43,191 nucleotides of DNA from Alphaproteobacteria bacterium (GCA_002401695.1 NVTV01000011.1:1-43191); one strand, 5' to 3'. Positions 32,440-42,647 are shown, counted from the stretch's first letter. Numbers and translations are program-made. The notes: generated from the sequence alone by a model not told the origin.

Positions 32440-32619
32440 ATGAAACTGGTAACAAGATTTGAACTGGCAGCTAAGAATGAAAACGAGCTGCATGGACTTT
32501 TAAGAATGGTTTTTAACAAATTGGCGAAAAGTGAGCCTCATACACTGGAACGTTTGAATGCATTGGCTTCACTTGAAAATATCGAGAATGAACTTGCATC
32601 AAGGGCTCTTTGCCCTTGA
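32440..32619 (+). CDS. Small hypothetical protein, 59 aa
   Basis: The ATG at 32440 has an excellent AGGAGG site seven bases upstream, which makes this short frame credible. The product MKLVTRFELAAKNENELHGL... is helical with a basic middle and has no membrane span or Cys pair. It ends inside the hairpin at 32596-32622. Genes of this size with strong ribosome sites are common in plasmid leading regions. The function is unknown. Confidence 0.6.
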   Translation: MKLVTRFELAAKNENELHGLLRMVFNKLAKSEPHTLERLNALASLENIENELASRALCP

Positions 32620-32622
32620 TGC
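32596..32622. terminator. Hairpin between small gene and TrlF-like gene
   Basis: GCATCAAGGGC and its exact complement form an 11-base-pair stem with a five-base loop. It overlaps the 3' end of the 59-residue gene and lies 13 bases beyond the stop of the convergent TrlF-like gene. There is no T-run on either strand, but a stem this strong could serve as a two-way terminator. Confidence 0.55.
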
Positions 32623-32634
32623 ACCTACAATAAT

Positions 32635-35391
32635 CTATGTGCTAAGAGCATATTTCTTTTCTCGAAGTTTGAATGCGACATCTCCGCCTTCAAGAATTAC
32701 GCAAACATGCTCTCGAATACCCTGTGCATCTAGAACAATAGGGTTTGAGTCATCAAAAGGCTTCGAATTTTCTAAACTTCCAGATTTATATGCAAATTTT
32801 TTGGAATTTCGATTTTCGTTTTTAACACCGTGTTGGTTAGCCACTACAATAAGCTCGCTGTCAGCACCAACCACAATATTCGGATTATGAGTTGCGACTA
32901 TTATTTGCCTTTGAATCTTCTTCTTTTTTAAATACTGAACTAAATCACGATAAATCGCTCGATTATCTAAATCATCTTCGGGCTGATCAATTAGAATAGG
33001 GCATTTCTTGTCGCTAAAATCTAACAATAACTTCAAAACAACGAATGCCTTTTTTCCATCTGACATATGATTGAAGTTATCATCTTCGTAAACAAGATCA
33101 TATGAGACATCATAAAAACACTCTGTCATAATAGCCGTAGCTAGAGATTGAGAAGTATACCCCCCCTTCATGTTCAAAGAGCCAGACATAAAATTACCAA
33201 ACAAGCTCTTAATTTCTGAAATATATTGTTCATGATCCTCATAATTAAACTCAGTGATTTCGCGGATGGCGTTACTTTGCTGATTGAGAGCCCCTTTTAA
33301 AATATTTCTATATCGCTCTACGTCAAATTTATAATTGGCTTCTATATCCAACCCATCTTGACTATCCGACAAATTCGGAAGCAATCCCTCTGTCGCACTG
33401 AAATACTCAGAATGGTCACTGATTATCTTTGTACTCAGTTGACCTTTTTGCTTCTCCAGCTCATGAATTTCACTGGCTACAGCTTCTATTTCATTAAGAG
33501 CTTTTTTCTGCTCATTAATACGATCCTGAATCTCTTTAAGCTGAGACGAATTTTTGTATGCCTGATCAGCTTTCACATAATCTGCGTCAGACTGAGACTC
33601 TTCAATCTTTTTGTTTTCTTCTGAAACTTGCTCATTTAATTGTGCTAGCGCTGTATCTAATCCTGATATCCATTTGTCACCAATTTCAGACTTTAAATTC
33701 TCGTACACCTGCTTGACTTTTTTTCTTGCCTCATCAGACACGCTTGAAAGTTCGTAGTCTAAATCTTGTCTAATGAGCGATATTCCCTTTAAGCGTTCTA
33801 ACTGTGAAATATCCTTTTGGTTGTTCTTGATTACCTTACTGGAACCCTCAATAATATTCTTATGCCGCTCATAATTTTCTCTCTCATTATCAGCCAAAGA
33901 AAGGCTATCCAGCTCTTTAAGCTTATCTTCGAGTTTTTTAATTTCATCCTGAATACCTTTACGATCCCCTTTTTCAGAAAGAATCGATAATCTCCGCGTA
34001 ATATCAGCGACAACTTGAAATAAATCGTTAATACTGGAGGAGATTAATTTTTTTAGTTCGGCCTTTTTTGTAAAGTACGACTCAAGAAAACTGCTTTTTC
34101 CTTTTATTCGAAGGATATCTTGAATTAGCTCGCTTAACTTTTTGCTATCGGTCGCCAAATCATACATGTAACCTTGCTGAAAGAATTCAATCTCTCTGTC
34201 ATCGTTCACCTCGCCATCTTTCCAAACAATTGAAATAGATGATGCTACTTCCTGAACAAAATCGCCGTATTCTGGCTTATGGGCAAAGGAAATCGGCTCG
34301 TCTGTCTTCAGTTTCTGAGCAATAGCTGTAAGTAGGACGGACTTACCCGTTGATCGTCCACCTATTATAGAAGTCATATTTGTATTCAAGCTCAAGTGAT
34401 CATTAAGGATAAAATCATTAGATATCTCAACCCTATCAATTACCTGATACCCAGCCTTATCCTCTGGACGATTACCTTGAATAGCAATGCGTGCAGGCTC
34501 AAACATTATCTGCTTCAGGCCTTCAAAAGTTGGATCAGCTTTTATCCATGTATAGTTACCTGCATCGTCTGGCGACAGTATGTCCCTTAAACATCTGGCA
34601 TCTGTAGCAGTGGTATAACAATAATCAGAAGTTAAATCGGACGATTTACTGGTAATATAGGCTAGCAACTTTTCACCACCGGTTGCACTTCTCCCTTGTA
34701 GAATATTAAACTCTTGGTAATTAAACTGATCTCCAAGATGAGTTCTATCAGTTTTAGCTCTTTCCTGAAATAGTCCGTTATCGCTGTTACAGTGGGGATA
34801 AATCGTAATTCCGCAATTATCTTTAATCCTATCTAAGACATCCGTGTATGACTTATTTGAAACGGTAAGTGCACCATTCGTTTCCTTACTATCGACATCA
34901 ATTTTGGACAAAAAAGTAGCTATCCCTTCAGAAAAAGTGCCTTTCCCATAGATGGGTTGATCAAATAGAGCAAGAAGATGAACACCCTGAACATTTATTT
35001 CAACTCCGCCAATAACGCTCACAACACTGCCACTAGATGCGTCTAGCAGAGCATCCAACAAATGTGTATGGTCATAATTGTGGTCAGTAATTGCGATGCA
35101 AACTTCTTCTTTCTGAAAAGCCTCCAAAAAAGCAATAAATGTTTTCGCATAGTTTGTTGTTCTAATTTTTTCACTATCAGTCGAATCGGTAAAAAAATAC
35201 GCTTTTGAATCAAATTTCAACGCGTCTTCTTCTGTCCCGACTAAGCTAATGAAGGCTTTCCATTCATCAGGCTTTAATAACTTCAGCTCTTCAGCATAAT
35301 TTTTAAGCTCAACATAGCCGCTGTCCAGAATAGTTTGCACTTGCAAATCCCATCGTCGCCATTCAGAGCCTTTCAGAAATAACTTATTCAT
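32635..35391 (-). CDS. TrlF-like PHP-domain/SMC-type ATPase, defence-associated
   Basis: The ATG at 35391 has TGAGGA upstream overlapping the hsdR stop. The 918-residue protein opens with a PHP-type metal phosphoesterase domain: TDHNYDH at about 103-109, GGVEINVQGVHLLALF at about 129-144, YPHCNSD near 200. A RecF/SMC-like ATPase follows, with Walker A GGRSTGKSV at about 345-353, a long coiled coil at about 430-680, signature MSDGKKAFVVLKLLL, Walker B ILIDQPEDDLDN and ATHNPNIVV. This architecture is that of the TrlF family as annotated in public databases. The probable action is ATP-gated cleavage of nucleic acid or nucleotide. As the last gene of the hsd operon it may be an accessory effector, but its target is unknown. 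Confidence 0.8.
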   Translation of the reverse strand: MNKLFLKGSEWRRWDLQVQTILDSGYVELKNYAEELKLLKPDEWKAFISLVGTEEDALKFDSKAYFFTDSTDSEKIRTTNYAKTFIAFLEAFQKEEVCIAITDHNYDHTHLLDALLDASSGSVVSVIGGVEINVQGVHLLALFDQPIYGKGTFSEGIATFLSKIDVDSKETNGALTVSNKSYTDVLDRIKDNCGITIYPHCNSDNGLFQERAKTDRTHLGDQFNYQEFNILQGRSATGGEKLLAYITSKSSDLTSDYCYTTATDARCLRDILSPDDAGNYTWIKADPTFEGLKQIMFEPARIAIQGNRPEDKAGYQVIDRVEISNDFILNDHLSLNTNMTSIIGGRSTGKSVLLTAIAQKLKTDEPISFAHKPEYGDFVQEVASSISIVWKDGEVNDDREIEFFQQGYMYDLATDSKKLSELIQDILRIKGKSSFLESYFTKKAELKKLISSSINDLFQVVADITRRLSILSEKGDRKGIQDEIKKLEDKLKELDSLSLADNERENYERHKNIIEGSSKVIKNNQKDISQLERLKGISLIRQDLDYELSSVSDEARKKVKQVYENLKSEIGDKWISGLDTALAQLNEQVSEENKKIEESQSDADYVKADQAYKNSSQLKEIQDRINEQKKALNEIEAVASEIHELEKQKGQLSTKIISDHSEYFSATEGLLPNLSDSQDGLDIEANYKFDVERYRNILKGALNQQSNAIREITEFNYEDHEQYISEIKSLFGNFMSGSLNMKGGYTSQSLATAIMTECFYDVSYDLVYEDDNFNHMSDGKKAFVVLKLLLDFSDKKCPILIDQPEDDLDNRAIYRDLVQYLKKKKIQRQIIVATHNPNIVVGADSELIVVANQHGVKNENRNSKKFAYKSGSLENSKPFDDSNPIVLDAQGIREHVCVILEGGDVAFKLREKKYALST

Positions 35392-35403
35392 CAACTTAAA
35401 TCC

Positions 35404-38400
35404 TCAATCAGCCTGCTCCAGAATAAATTGTTTAAGAAACTTATCGATACATATATTTAGCTTAAAGGGCGGTACAGCCACACGGTCTTTCTTCTCGAAG
35501 TATGCTTTGGCTTTTGCCTTATCCACCGTGTCTTTTAGCGCATCAAAGCGGCCAAAGTTGTTCAGGGTTTTTTCATCAACTTTGTCGTTCATTAATCCCA
35601 CTAGTCGATTTTTATCTAACCCCAAGACGTTCACTACGGCATTGAGTTGCGCGCTTTCGGCGTTATCTTTGTAGTCGTTGATGTAGTCTCTAAAGCTGTG
35701 ACTTTCTATCAACTCGGCGTCGCCGCGTTGTAAATCGTGTAAAAACAGCTTGGCGTACTTTTGCTCGCTTTGGGTGAGCGATGCAAACGACTTGTGCAAC
35801 TCGTTCAATGTAGTTTCAATACTGGCTTGGTCTTGGTGCTGATTCAGCTCTTTTAAATACTTTTTAAAGCGACTATTCATGTAATCTGCGTCGATCTTGC
35901 CAGTATCAATTTCAGTAAGGTACCCACTAATATCAAAAGGCACGTCGCCGCCTTCACCGCCGCCCCCTTCGCCTTTTCCTGCCAGTTCCTTATAACGTAG
36001 GGCAAGGCTTAAATATATTTGCTCGTCTATCTCCAGCGTTAGTTCGTGCTTATCATCGCCTTCACTAAATGAATACTTCAGCTCATTCCAATGTAAACCT
36101 TGCACCTTGGCGGCCTCTAAATGCTGATTAAAGGTTTTAAATAGATCGGCGAATTTGGCGCAAGCAGCATCGTCTTCTGGCAGTTTTTCAAAGTTTTGCA
36201 CGCCCGCATTGGTAAACAATTCGGTGATCTCTTCTACCAGCTTATTCATTGCCTCAAGGTTGCTTTCTAACCGATCGACAAATAAGCCTATGGGTCTATC
36301 GCCCGAATAAAGTTTTACCGCGTTCTTAATATGCTGTTCCATCGTGTTTGGGTAGCGGTAATAGCGAATGGTGCCGTGAGGTTTGTCGGGGCCAAATAAA
36401 CGGTTGGTGCGCGAGAAAGCTTGAATAATATTGTGGTATTTAATGACCTTGTCTAAATACAAGGTATTGAGCCATTTAGAATCAAACCCTGTTAGCATTT
36501 GGTCAACCACAATAAGTAGATCAAGCTGCTTTGCGGGTTCAGTGTGTATACGCTCATAAGGTTTTTTATGGGCAAGGCGGGTGGCTAAGTCTTTTTTGAA
36601 CTGTGCGTGTTTGGCAAAATCAAAATCTTGGCCATAGCGCGCGTTGTAGTCGGCCATAATTTCTTCTAAACCATCGCCTTTAAACGTCGGGCCTCTGTCA
36701 CCACTGCCGTCGTTATCAATATTGGGGTCAAACAGTGCCGATATTTTAAGATTAGGTTTGGCAGCTTTTAAAAGGCGGTAATAGTCAATGGCTTCAACAA
36801 TGCTATTAGTGGCTAAAATGGCGTGAAACTTATTGCCTTGGCTAAGCACATCCCATTCGCCCAGAATATCTTCCACCACCTTTGCTTGGTGCTCATCGGT
36901 TAAATATTGCTCTTTGGGCACATAGTCTTCTATGCCTTTGGTATACTTACCTGTTGGGTCTTTATGACCTGCCATGGGCACATTATTCATAAAGTGGTTA
37001 AACTTCTTCTTTTTAGCTGGGTCTGCCATAGCATCGGCTACAGAATCGGCTTTGGCTTGTTCAAGCGCTACGGCTTGGCGGATGTCTTTATCTTTGAAAG
37101 TGCTGACTTTATAAGGGTCAAAGCCCAGTACATTGCCATCGCGTATGCCATCGGCAATGCTATAGCGGTGTAGTTCGTTACCAAATACGGTGCTGGTGGT
37201 GTTACCGCTTTTTTCGTTTTCCTCTTGAATGGGCGTGCCAGTAAAACCAAAAAACAAAGCGCATGGGAAGGTACGCTTAATGGTGATAAGCATATCGCCA
37301 AAGGTTGAGCGATGAGCTTCGTCAATAATAAATACTAAACGCTTGGCGCGGATTTTTTCAATGTCGGCTGAGTTAGTGGCGGTGCCTTCATCACCGACCG
37401 CTTCAAAAATATTACTCATTTTCTGAATCGAGCTAACAATTAAGGTTTGGGCAGGGTCACTGCTTTTAAGTTTAGTGACCAATACATCGGTATTTTCGGT
37501 GGCCTGCACTTCTTCGCCATCGCCTGCAAAATTGTTGTATTCGGCGAGCGACTGGGTACCGAGCTCAATGCGATCCATTAAAAAAATTACTTTATCGGCA
37601 TCTTTGGACTGGGCAATAAGCTGCGCTGATTTAAAGCTGGTCATGGTTTTACCTGAGCCTGTGGTATGCCACACATAACCACCAAGGCGATCCACATTAT
37701 TTGCGCTGCTGCCTATTTGTTGCCAATTGGTTTTTGCCACCTTATCGGAGATGGCATTGGCGGCGTAATATTGGTAACTGCGCATCACCTTTAGCACGCC
37801 ATCAGTATCATCAGCTACGGTATAAAAACCGATCAGCTGGTGCGCCATAGGGATAGACAACAGCGTTGAGGCAATGTCTTTCCAGTGGTTCACCGGCTCG
37901 TTATTAAAATCGGCCCAGTTGAATTGATAATCAGGGTTGAACTTGCCATCTAAGCCAGGGTTGGCGAAGTATTTGGTCTCTGCTGGCTCCATGGCCACAA
38001 ACACCTGAATCAGCGAAAACAGCCCGCTAAAAATACCCTCGGCACTGTATTTTTCAATTTGGTTTACGGCTTGGCTTACGGGCACGCCGCTGCGTTTCAG
38101 CTCTACATGAATGACCGGCATACCGTTAATGAGTAACAGCACATCGCCGCGCCTGTCGTTACGTAAGGGGCTACCGCGCTCAAATTTGGGCTGCTGCACA
38201 ATTTGGTAACGGCTTTGGCCAGCGGCTATCTCTTGGCGGTCGTAAATTTTTAGGCTGACTTCTTTACCTACATGCATCTTATCGGCTGGGTTATCGCGCT
38301 TAATAGCCACGGTCTTACCGTTAATTAATCCATTAAGTTTTAGTGGGGTTTTAAGTTCTTTGATTTGCTCAATAATCTGCTGCATTTCGCTGTTGGTTAG

Positions 38401-38574
38401 CGGCACATCGTTTAAGCGATCACGTTGTTTGTTATTTTCAAATAAAATATCCGCCCAGTTTTGCAGTAACTCAGACTCGGTTTTGTTTTTTAGTATTTCA
38501 GTTTCCCACCCCTTGTGAGTGAGCACCTCAATAAAGGCCTGTTCAAATTGTGCTTCTGTTTTAAAGGTGGTCAT
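35404..38574 (-). CDS. hsdR: Type I restriction enzyme, restriction subunit HsdR
   Basis: The ATG at 38574 with GCAGGGA upstream is chosen over an in-frame TTG at 38613 that would lie deep in hsdS. The 1056-residue protein has the PD-(D/E)xK nuclease at about 130-165 (GDVLLLINGMPVIHVELKRSG, Asp144, Glu158, Lys160). Helicase motor motifs follow: TTGSGKT at 304-310, IIDEAHRS at about 416-423, GFTGTPI at about 443-449, and a late SRTNR-type motif (FSRTNRLFG). It would translocate unmethylated DNA and cut it. The start overlaps the last 16 bases of... the hsdS frame region is only closely adjacent, its stop being at 38589. It looks intact. Confidence 0.94.
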   Translation of the reverse strand: MTTFKTEAQFEQAFIEVLTHKGWETEILKNKTESELLQNWADILFENNKQRDRLNDVPLTNSEMQQIIEQIKELKTPLKLNGLINGKTVAIKRDNPADKMHVGKEVSLKIYDRQEIAAGQSRYQIVQQPKFERGSPLRNDRRGDVLLLINGMPVIHVELKRSGVPVSQAVNQIEKYSAEGIFSGLFSLIQVFVAMEPAETKYFANPGLDGKFNPDYQFNWADFNNEPVNHWKDIASTLLSIPMAHQLIGFYTVADDTDGVLKVMRSYQYYAANAISDKVAKTNWQQIGSSANNVDRLGGYVWHTTGSGKTMTSFKSAQLIAQSKDADKVIFLMDRIELGTQSLAEYNNFAGDGEEVQATENTDVLVTKLKSSDPAQTLIVSSIQKMSNIFEAVGDEGTATNSADIEKIRAKRLVFIIDEAHRSTFGDMLITIKRTFPCALFFGFTGTPIQEENEKSGNTTSTVFGNELHRYSIADGIRDGNVLGFDPYKVSTFKDKDIRQAVALEQAKADSVADAMADPAKKKKFNHFMNNVPMAGHKDPTGKYTKGIEDYVPKEQYLTDEHQAKVVEDILGEWDVLSQGNKFHAILATNSIVEAIDYYRLLKAAKPNLKISALFDPNIDNDGSGDRGPTFKGDGLEEIMADYNARYGQDFDFAKHAQFKKDLATRLAHKKPYERIHTEPAKQLDLLIVVDQMLTGFDSKWLNTLYLDKVIKYHNIIQAFSRTNRLFGPDKPHGTIRYYRYPNTMEQHIKNAVKLYSGDRPIGLFVDRLESNLEAMNKLVEEITELFTNAGVQNFEKLPEDDAACAKFADLFKTFNQHLEAAKVQGLHWNELKYSFSEGDDKHELTLEIDEQIYLSLALRYKELAGKGEGGGGEGGDVPFDISGYLTEIDTGKIDADYMNSRFKKYLKELNQHQDQASIETTLNELHKSFASLTQSEQKYAKLFLHDLQRGDAELIESHSFRDYINDYKDNAESAQLNAVVNVLGLDKNRLVGLMNDKVDEKTLNNFGRFDALKDTVDKAKAKAYFEKKDRVAVPPFKLNICIDKFLKQFILEQAD

Positions 38575-38588
38575 GGTTGCGTTCCCTG

Positions 38589-39800
38589 CTAAACAAACAT
38601 TTTTCTCAAGCAAGCCTGCTTGATGTTATTGAGTTTGGTGATTTGGTGTTGGTGTTGATAGATAAGGGCATCGAGCTTTTGTAGATAGCTACCGATTTTT
38701 TCTTGCTCCTCGATATTTTTTGGTACTAGCAACATATAACTTCCAATCTCTGATAAAGAGATATGTTTGATCGTTCCACCATGTGAAATGGTGGTCATTG
38801 CATCTAAAAATGCGCCTGTATTTAATGACTGATAAAGAAATTCCGTATTATTTTTCGCTACTAGACGACCAACCCTCTGCGCGAGTATTTGATTAGGCTC
38901 TATGACTTTGGCCGTTCGACCTACGGAACCATCCATAGTGACAAGAATGTCCCCAATATTAAGTGCATATTGGTTTAATAAATCGACTTTTTCAATCGCT
39001 ATTCTATTTCCAACTTTTCCATTCACTGCTGAGGAGCTATTTTGAATGTTGCCGTTTGTAATAACAAGCAAGTTTCCTGAATTGCAAAAATCAGAGCTAT
39101 CAAAAGGAAACCCCGTAGTCACAACCGCCTCTTCAAACAATGAACTTTCCTCCCACTCCCCACTAAACCCTTTAAAGCGGATTTCTGGGGTGGTTTTTCC
39201 TTGTTTGGGGAACATTTTTTCCAGCATGGATCTTTTAATATTGCTGAGCTTGTCATGCTTTTGTTGGTGTTGGTTGATTAGACTGTCGAGCTTTTGGAAG
39301 GTGTTGCCGATTTGGGCTTGTTCTTTTCGGGACGGCATCTGAATTTGTGTCCCAAGGATAGTTCGATTATACAGGTGCTTAATTGTGCTCCCTTCTATCC
39401 CTTGCCATTCCACGATCGAATAAAACTGTTTTAAAAATGTATTTACAATAGATCCATTGTGTTGAAGCCATACAACATTTGAATCTTGAAAATATTCGTC
39501 TTCACCCGTGTATTCGACAACTCTACCTATGCTACCTATCACAGAAAACAATAGATCTCCTTTTAGGGGAAATGGAAATCTCTCTTTATAATCTTCAAAA
39601 AGTTCTTGAGAAATATATAATTTGGGCTCTCTGCCAAATGTCCCAATTTTATAAAAGGGTACGTCGCCAATTAACGAAGTTTGATGAATGAAAATGCGCT
39701 TATTTGTCGCGACTGTGCCAAGCTCTCCCAGTGTCAGCATGCTCCACTCATCGTTAAACCCCTTAAAGCGAATCTCTGGCACCCTCATATCCACACTCAT
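38589..39800 (-). CDS. hsdS: Type I restriction enzyme, specificity subunit HsdS
   Basis: The 403-residue protein is a tandem of two target-recognition domains, each opening with PEIRFKGF(N/S)(D/G)EW (near 8 and 206) and each ending with a conserved helix (LDSLINQHQQKHDKLSNIKRSMLEKMF and LDALIYQHQHQITKLNNIKQACLRKMF). The repeats give the circular symmetry expected for HsdS, which reads the two halves of a bipartite site and scaffolds HsdM and HsdR. Its ATG is one base after the stop of the hsdM C-terminal segment. The two recognition domains differ strongly, so the target is asymmetric and cannot be predicted here. It looks intact. Confidence 0.94.
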   Translation of the reverse strand: MSVDMRVPEIRFKGFNDEWSMLTLGELGTVATNKRIFIHQTSLIGDVPFYKIGTFGREPKLYISQELFEDYKERFPFPLKGDLLFSVIGSIGRVVEYTGEDEYFQDSNVVWLQHNGSIVNTFLKQFYSIVEWQGIEGSTIKHLYNRTILGTQIQMPSRKEQAQIGNTFQKLDSLINQHQQKHDKLSNIKRSMLEKMFPKQGKTTPEIRFKGFSGEWEESSLFEEAVVTTGFPFDSSDFCNSGNLLVITNGNIQNSSSAVNGKVGNRIAIEKVDLLNQYALNIGDILVTMDGSVGRTAKVIEPNQILAQRVGRLVAKNNTEFLYQSLNTGAFLDAMTTISHGGTIKHISLSEIGSYMLLVPKNIEEQEKIGSYLQKLDALIYQHQHQITKLNNIKQACLRKMFV

Positions 39801-39801
39801 C

Positions 39802-40143
39802 TTATTCGCCCTTCAACAAGCTGGTGAGTTCGGCCAAGCCTTGTCTATCAAACTCATTACCGGTGAGTTCGCTCATCATGGCTGCCAGCTGTTGCTCGGT
39901 AGTTTTAATGTCGCTGGCTACTTGTGAATAGGTGACGGCATATTTATCGGCAAGGGCTTGCACTTGGCTGGTGAGTTGGGTAATGACCGCACTGGGCATA
40001 GCCGCGAATTCTCGGCTTAATGGGGTGATCCATTTAAGGTGTAACAGTTCGTTAACTTGCTCGTTGGTTAAACCTTCTATTGTGGTTTTGGTTTTTAGGT
40101 GTAGGCCACTAGCTTTCGCTTTAATATCCGCTTTAAGCTCAGT
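39802..40143 (-). pseudogene. hsdM: C-terminal segment of hsdM beyond an in-frame stop
   Basis: After the hsdM TAA the same frame stays open for 113 codons and ends one base before hsdS. It reads TELKADIKAKASGLHLKTKT, then GLTNEQVNELLHLKWITPL, and later ALADKYAVTYSQVASDIKTTEQQ and GNEFDRQGLAELTSLL. This helical coiled-coil-like sequence resembles the C-terminal end of long HsdM proteins. An internal ATG at 39999 would give 65 residues. It is probably the severed tail of HsdM; production by reinitiation or read-through is possible. Confidence 0.75.
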
Positions 40144-42567
40144 TTATTCAGCTAATAACTTATCTGCCTTTATGACTTTACCTTCATAAGTTTCTGGATC
40201 AAACTCAAACTCAGCTCTCAAGGTTTGTAGATAAATATTTACCTTACCTTTGCCGTATGTACCATCTTTATTAGCTTCAATATTGTGCCAGTGAACTTTC
40301 GAATACTCTGCTACAAACGCTAACTTCTGCGGCTTTTTGGCCTTATTATCAAGTAAAGTAACATAGTCATTGAGCATTTGAATTTCTTCTGAATCAACAT
40401 CCACATATATCTCTCTAAGCTTTTTGGTTAATTCGGCTTTCACAAAGGCATCATTTTTATCATTGAGGATAGGTGAATCTTTTTCTTCTTCCGTAAAGGA
40501 TTCAACGATCTCTTCTATTTGAGATGTGACTTCTGCTAGCTTTGATTCTTTGCTATCTAAGGCTTGTAATTCTTTGCTCAGATAAGTTTGTTGCACTAAT
40601 TCAAAGGGCAATATATGGCCTTTCCAGCCGTCTTGTACTTCGGTATCTTTGCCGTTTTTCTTCTTTATTACCATGTTAGGGTCAACAAGCTTAGTTGCCA
40701 AAAAGCCTTCGGTTTGCATCATTTCTAAATCGGCGCTGATGGTTTGCCATTGGTTGTTTAAATGTTGGTAGGCTTGGTATTTGTCGATTAATGCGATAGG
40801 TGCAAGGCGGGTAAATAGCTCTGCACTAAATTTTGCCTCTTGCTGGTTGCGCTTAACGTCTTCCCAGTTTTGGATGAGGCTTGTATTTAAGTGTGCGTCA
40901 AAGCCTTCAAATGCTTGATTGTATGCGGTAATAAACTCAAGCACTTGTGGGTGTTGGCTAATGGTGGCGTTTACGTCTTGTTTCGCAATGGCCAGCTCAC
41001 TGTAAGCGGACGACTTTGGCGTAAACAGGGCTGCGTGCAATTGCGGTAAGGCTTGCCAATAGCTTTGCAGGCTTTCGATTTCACTGTTGGGTATGCCGCC
41101 TAACATGGTGGCGTGTAAGTCCCAGCTTTGTGCAGCAGCTGAAGAATCTACATAGCGTGGTATGTTTAAGTTGTAGCCGTTGTCGCGCAGAGTTTGTTTG
41201 CTCACCACTTGCGAGAATTTATCGATACTTTCGCGGTGGATGACAGCATCCACAATGCGCTTGATGTCGGAGGCTTGTAACTTGTTGTTTTTGCCTTCTT
41301 TTAAAAAGTGTTTGGAGGCATCTACGACCAACACATCATTGTTTTGTCGTTTTTGTTTGAGCACTAAAATAACCGTAGGAATGCCGGTGCCAAAAAAGAT
41401 ATTGGCGGGCAAACCGATAATGGCATCAATGTGGTTGTTCTCAATCAGCTGCTTGCGAATTTCGCCTTCTTCACCACCACGGAACAATACGCCGTGGGGC
41501 AATACGATGGTCATAATACCATCGGGTTTTAAGTGATAAAGATCGTGCAGTAAAAAGGCAAAATCGGCCTTGGTTTTTGGCGCTAGGCCAAAACGCGAAT
41601 AGCGCGGGTCGCTTTCTTTATGGGATGAATCCCAGCTTTGTGAGTAAGGAGGGTTGGAGACGACCGCATCTACATACAGGGCTTGGTATGAGCCTTGTGG
41701 GTCGCTTTCATCGAAATACGGCCAATCGTCTTCTAAGGTATCGCCATTGCGGGTTTTAATGTTGCTGGCTTTTATGCCGCGCATGATTAAGTTCATCCGC
41801 GTTAGGTTGTAGGTATTTGCTTTTAACTCTTGGGCGTAATAGGTGATGTTGTCTTTGCTTTTGGCGTATTGCGCCACGGCTTGACCAATGTTGATTAATA
41901 ATGAGCCTGAACCACTGGTCGGATCGTAAATTTCTAGGGTGTCTTTATGCTGTAATTCGTGGGCGATAATGTGCGACATCAGCACCGAGACTTCGTGCGG
42001 GGTGTAAAACTCCCCTGCTTTTTTACCGGCATTGGCGGCAAATTTTTCAATCAAGTATTCGTAAATATAACCCAGTACGTCATAGCCTTGGTTACCATTC
42101 ATGGGGATGCTTTTAATCAGGTGCAGTAAGTCGCTAATGGCTTTGGTGCGTTTGCCTGCGCTTTCACCGAGTTTACTTAGGCCTGTTTCTAAAGTGGTGA
42201 AAATGCCTTCAAAGAGTTTTTTGTGATTGGGGTGGATGAGTCGGCTAAACGCCGAGAGCGCATCGCGCACATTGGATTCGTCAAACTCTAATGATGGATC
42301 AACCCATGTGGAAAACAGGTTGTCGTAACTAATAAAGTAACCGAGGTTACTTTGCACAAACTCTACCGTTTCGGCATCGCCTTCATTCAGGGCTTTAATG
42401 TCTTCGGGCGTCATACCTGCTTTGGTGACAAACTGCACGAGCTGGTCGCTAAGGTATTTGTAAAAAATAAAGCCAAGTATGTAATCTTTGTACTCGTTGG
42501 CTTCAATTTTTGATCGCATCTGGTTTGCGGATTCCCAGATTCTTGCGGCTAGTTGTTGCTTATTCAA
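40144..42567 (-). CDS. hsdM: Type I restriction enzyme, modification subunit HsdM (stop before its C-terminal tail)
   Basis: The TTG at 42567 with AAGGAC upstream gives the typical MNKQQLAARIWESANQMRSK start; a TTG at 42603 is less likely. The 807-residue product has an N-terminal helical domain. An N6-adenine methyltransferase follows with SAM motif DPTSGSGS at 215-222 and catalytic NPPY at 305-308, preceded by EFYTPHEVSVLM. A long helical C-terminal region comes next. A TAA at 40146-40144 interrupts a frame that otherwise continues 113 codons to hsdS. The methylase core is complete, so activity may persist, but the lost tail could weaken assembly with HsdS. It either is a nonsense mutation or a natural two-piece subunit. 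Confidence 0.88.
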   Translation of the reverse strand: MNKQQLAARIWESANQMRSKIEANEYKDYILGFIFYKYLSDQLVQFVTKAGMTPEDIKALNEGDAETVEFVQSNLGYFISYDNLFSTWVDPSLEFDESNVRDALSAFSRLIHPNHKKLFEGIFTTLETGLSKLGESAGKRTKAISDLLHLIKSIPMNGNQGYDVLGYIYEYLIEKFAANAGKKAGEFYTPHEVSVLMSHIIAHELQHKDTLEIYDPTSGSGSLLINIGQAVAQYAKSKDNITYYAQELKANTYNLTRMNLIMRGIKASNIKTRNGDTLEDDWPYFDESDPQGSYQALYVDAVVSNPPYSQSWDSSHKESDPRYSRFGLAPKTKADFAFLLHDLYHLKPDGIMTIVLPHGVLFRGGEEGEIRKQLIENNHIDAIIGLPANIFFGTGIPTVILVLKQKRQNNDVLVVDASKHFLKEGKNNKLQASDIKRIVDAVIHRESIDKFSQVVSKQTLRDNGYNLNIPRYVDSSAAAQSWDLHATMLGGIPNSEIESLQSYWQALPQLHAALFTPKSSAYSELAIAKQDVNATISQHPQVLEFITAYNQAFEGFDAHLNTSLIQNWEDVKRNQQEAKFSAELFTRLAPIALIDKYQAYQHLNNQWQTISADLEMMQTEGFLATKLVDPNMVIKKKNGKDTEVQDGWKGHILPFELVQQTYLSKELQALDSKESKLAEVTSQIEEIVESFTEEEKDSPILNDKNDAFVKAELTKKLREIYVDVDSEEIQMLNDYVTLLDNKAKKPQKLAFVAEYSKVHWHNIEANKDGTYGKGKVNIYLQTLRAEFEFDPETYEGKVIKADKLLAE

Positions 42568-42647
42568 CGTTTGTGTCCTTTTTGTATCAGCTTTATTTAT
42601 CAAAGGCTGTTTAATGTCTGTTGCTCTAGTTATTTTGGTTCTAGTGG

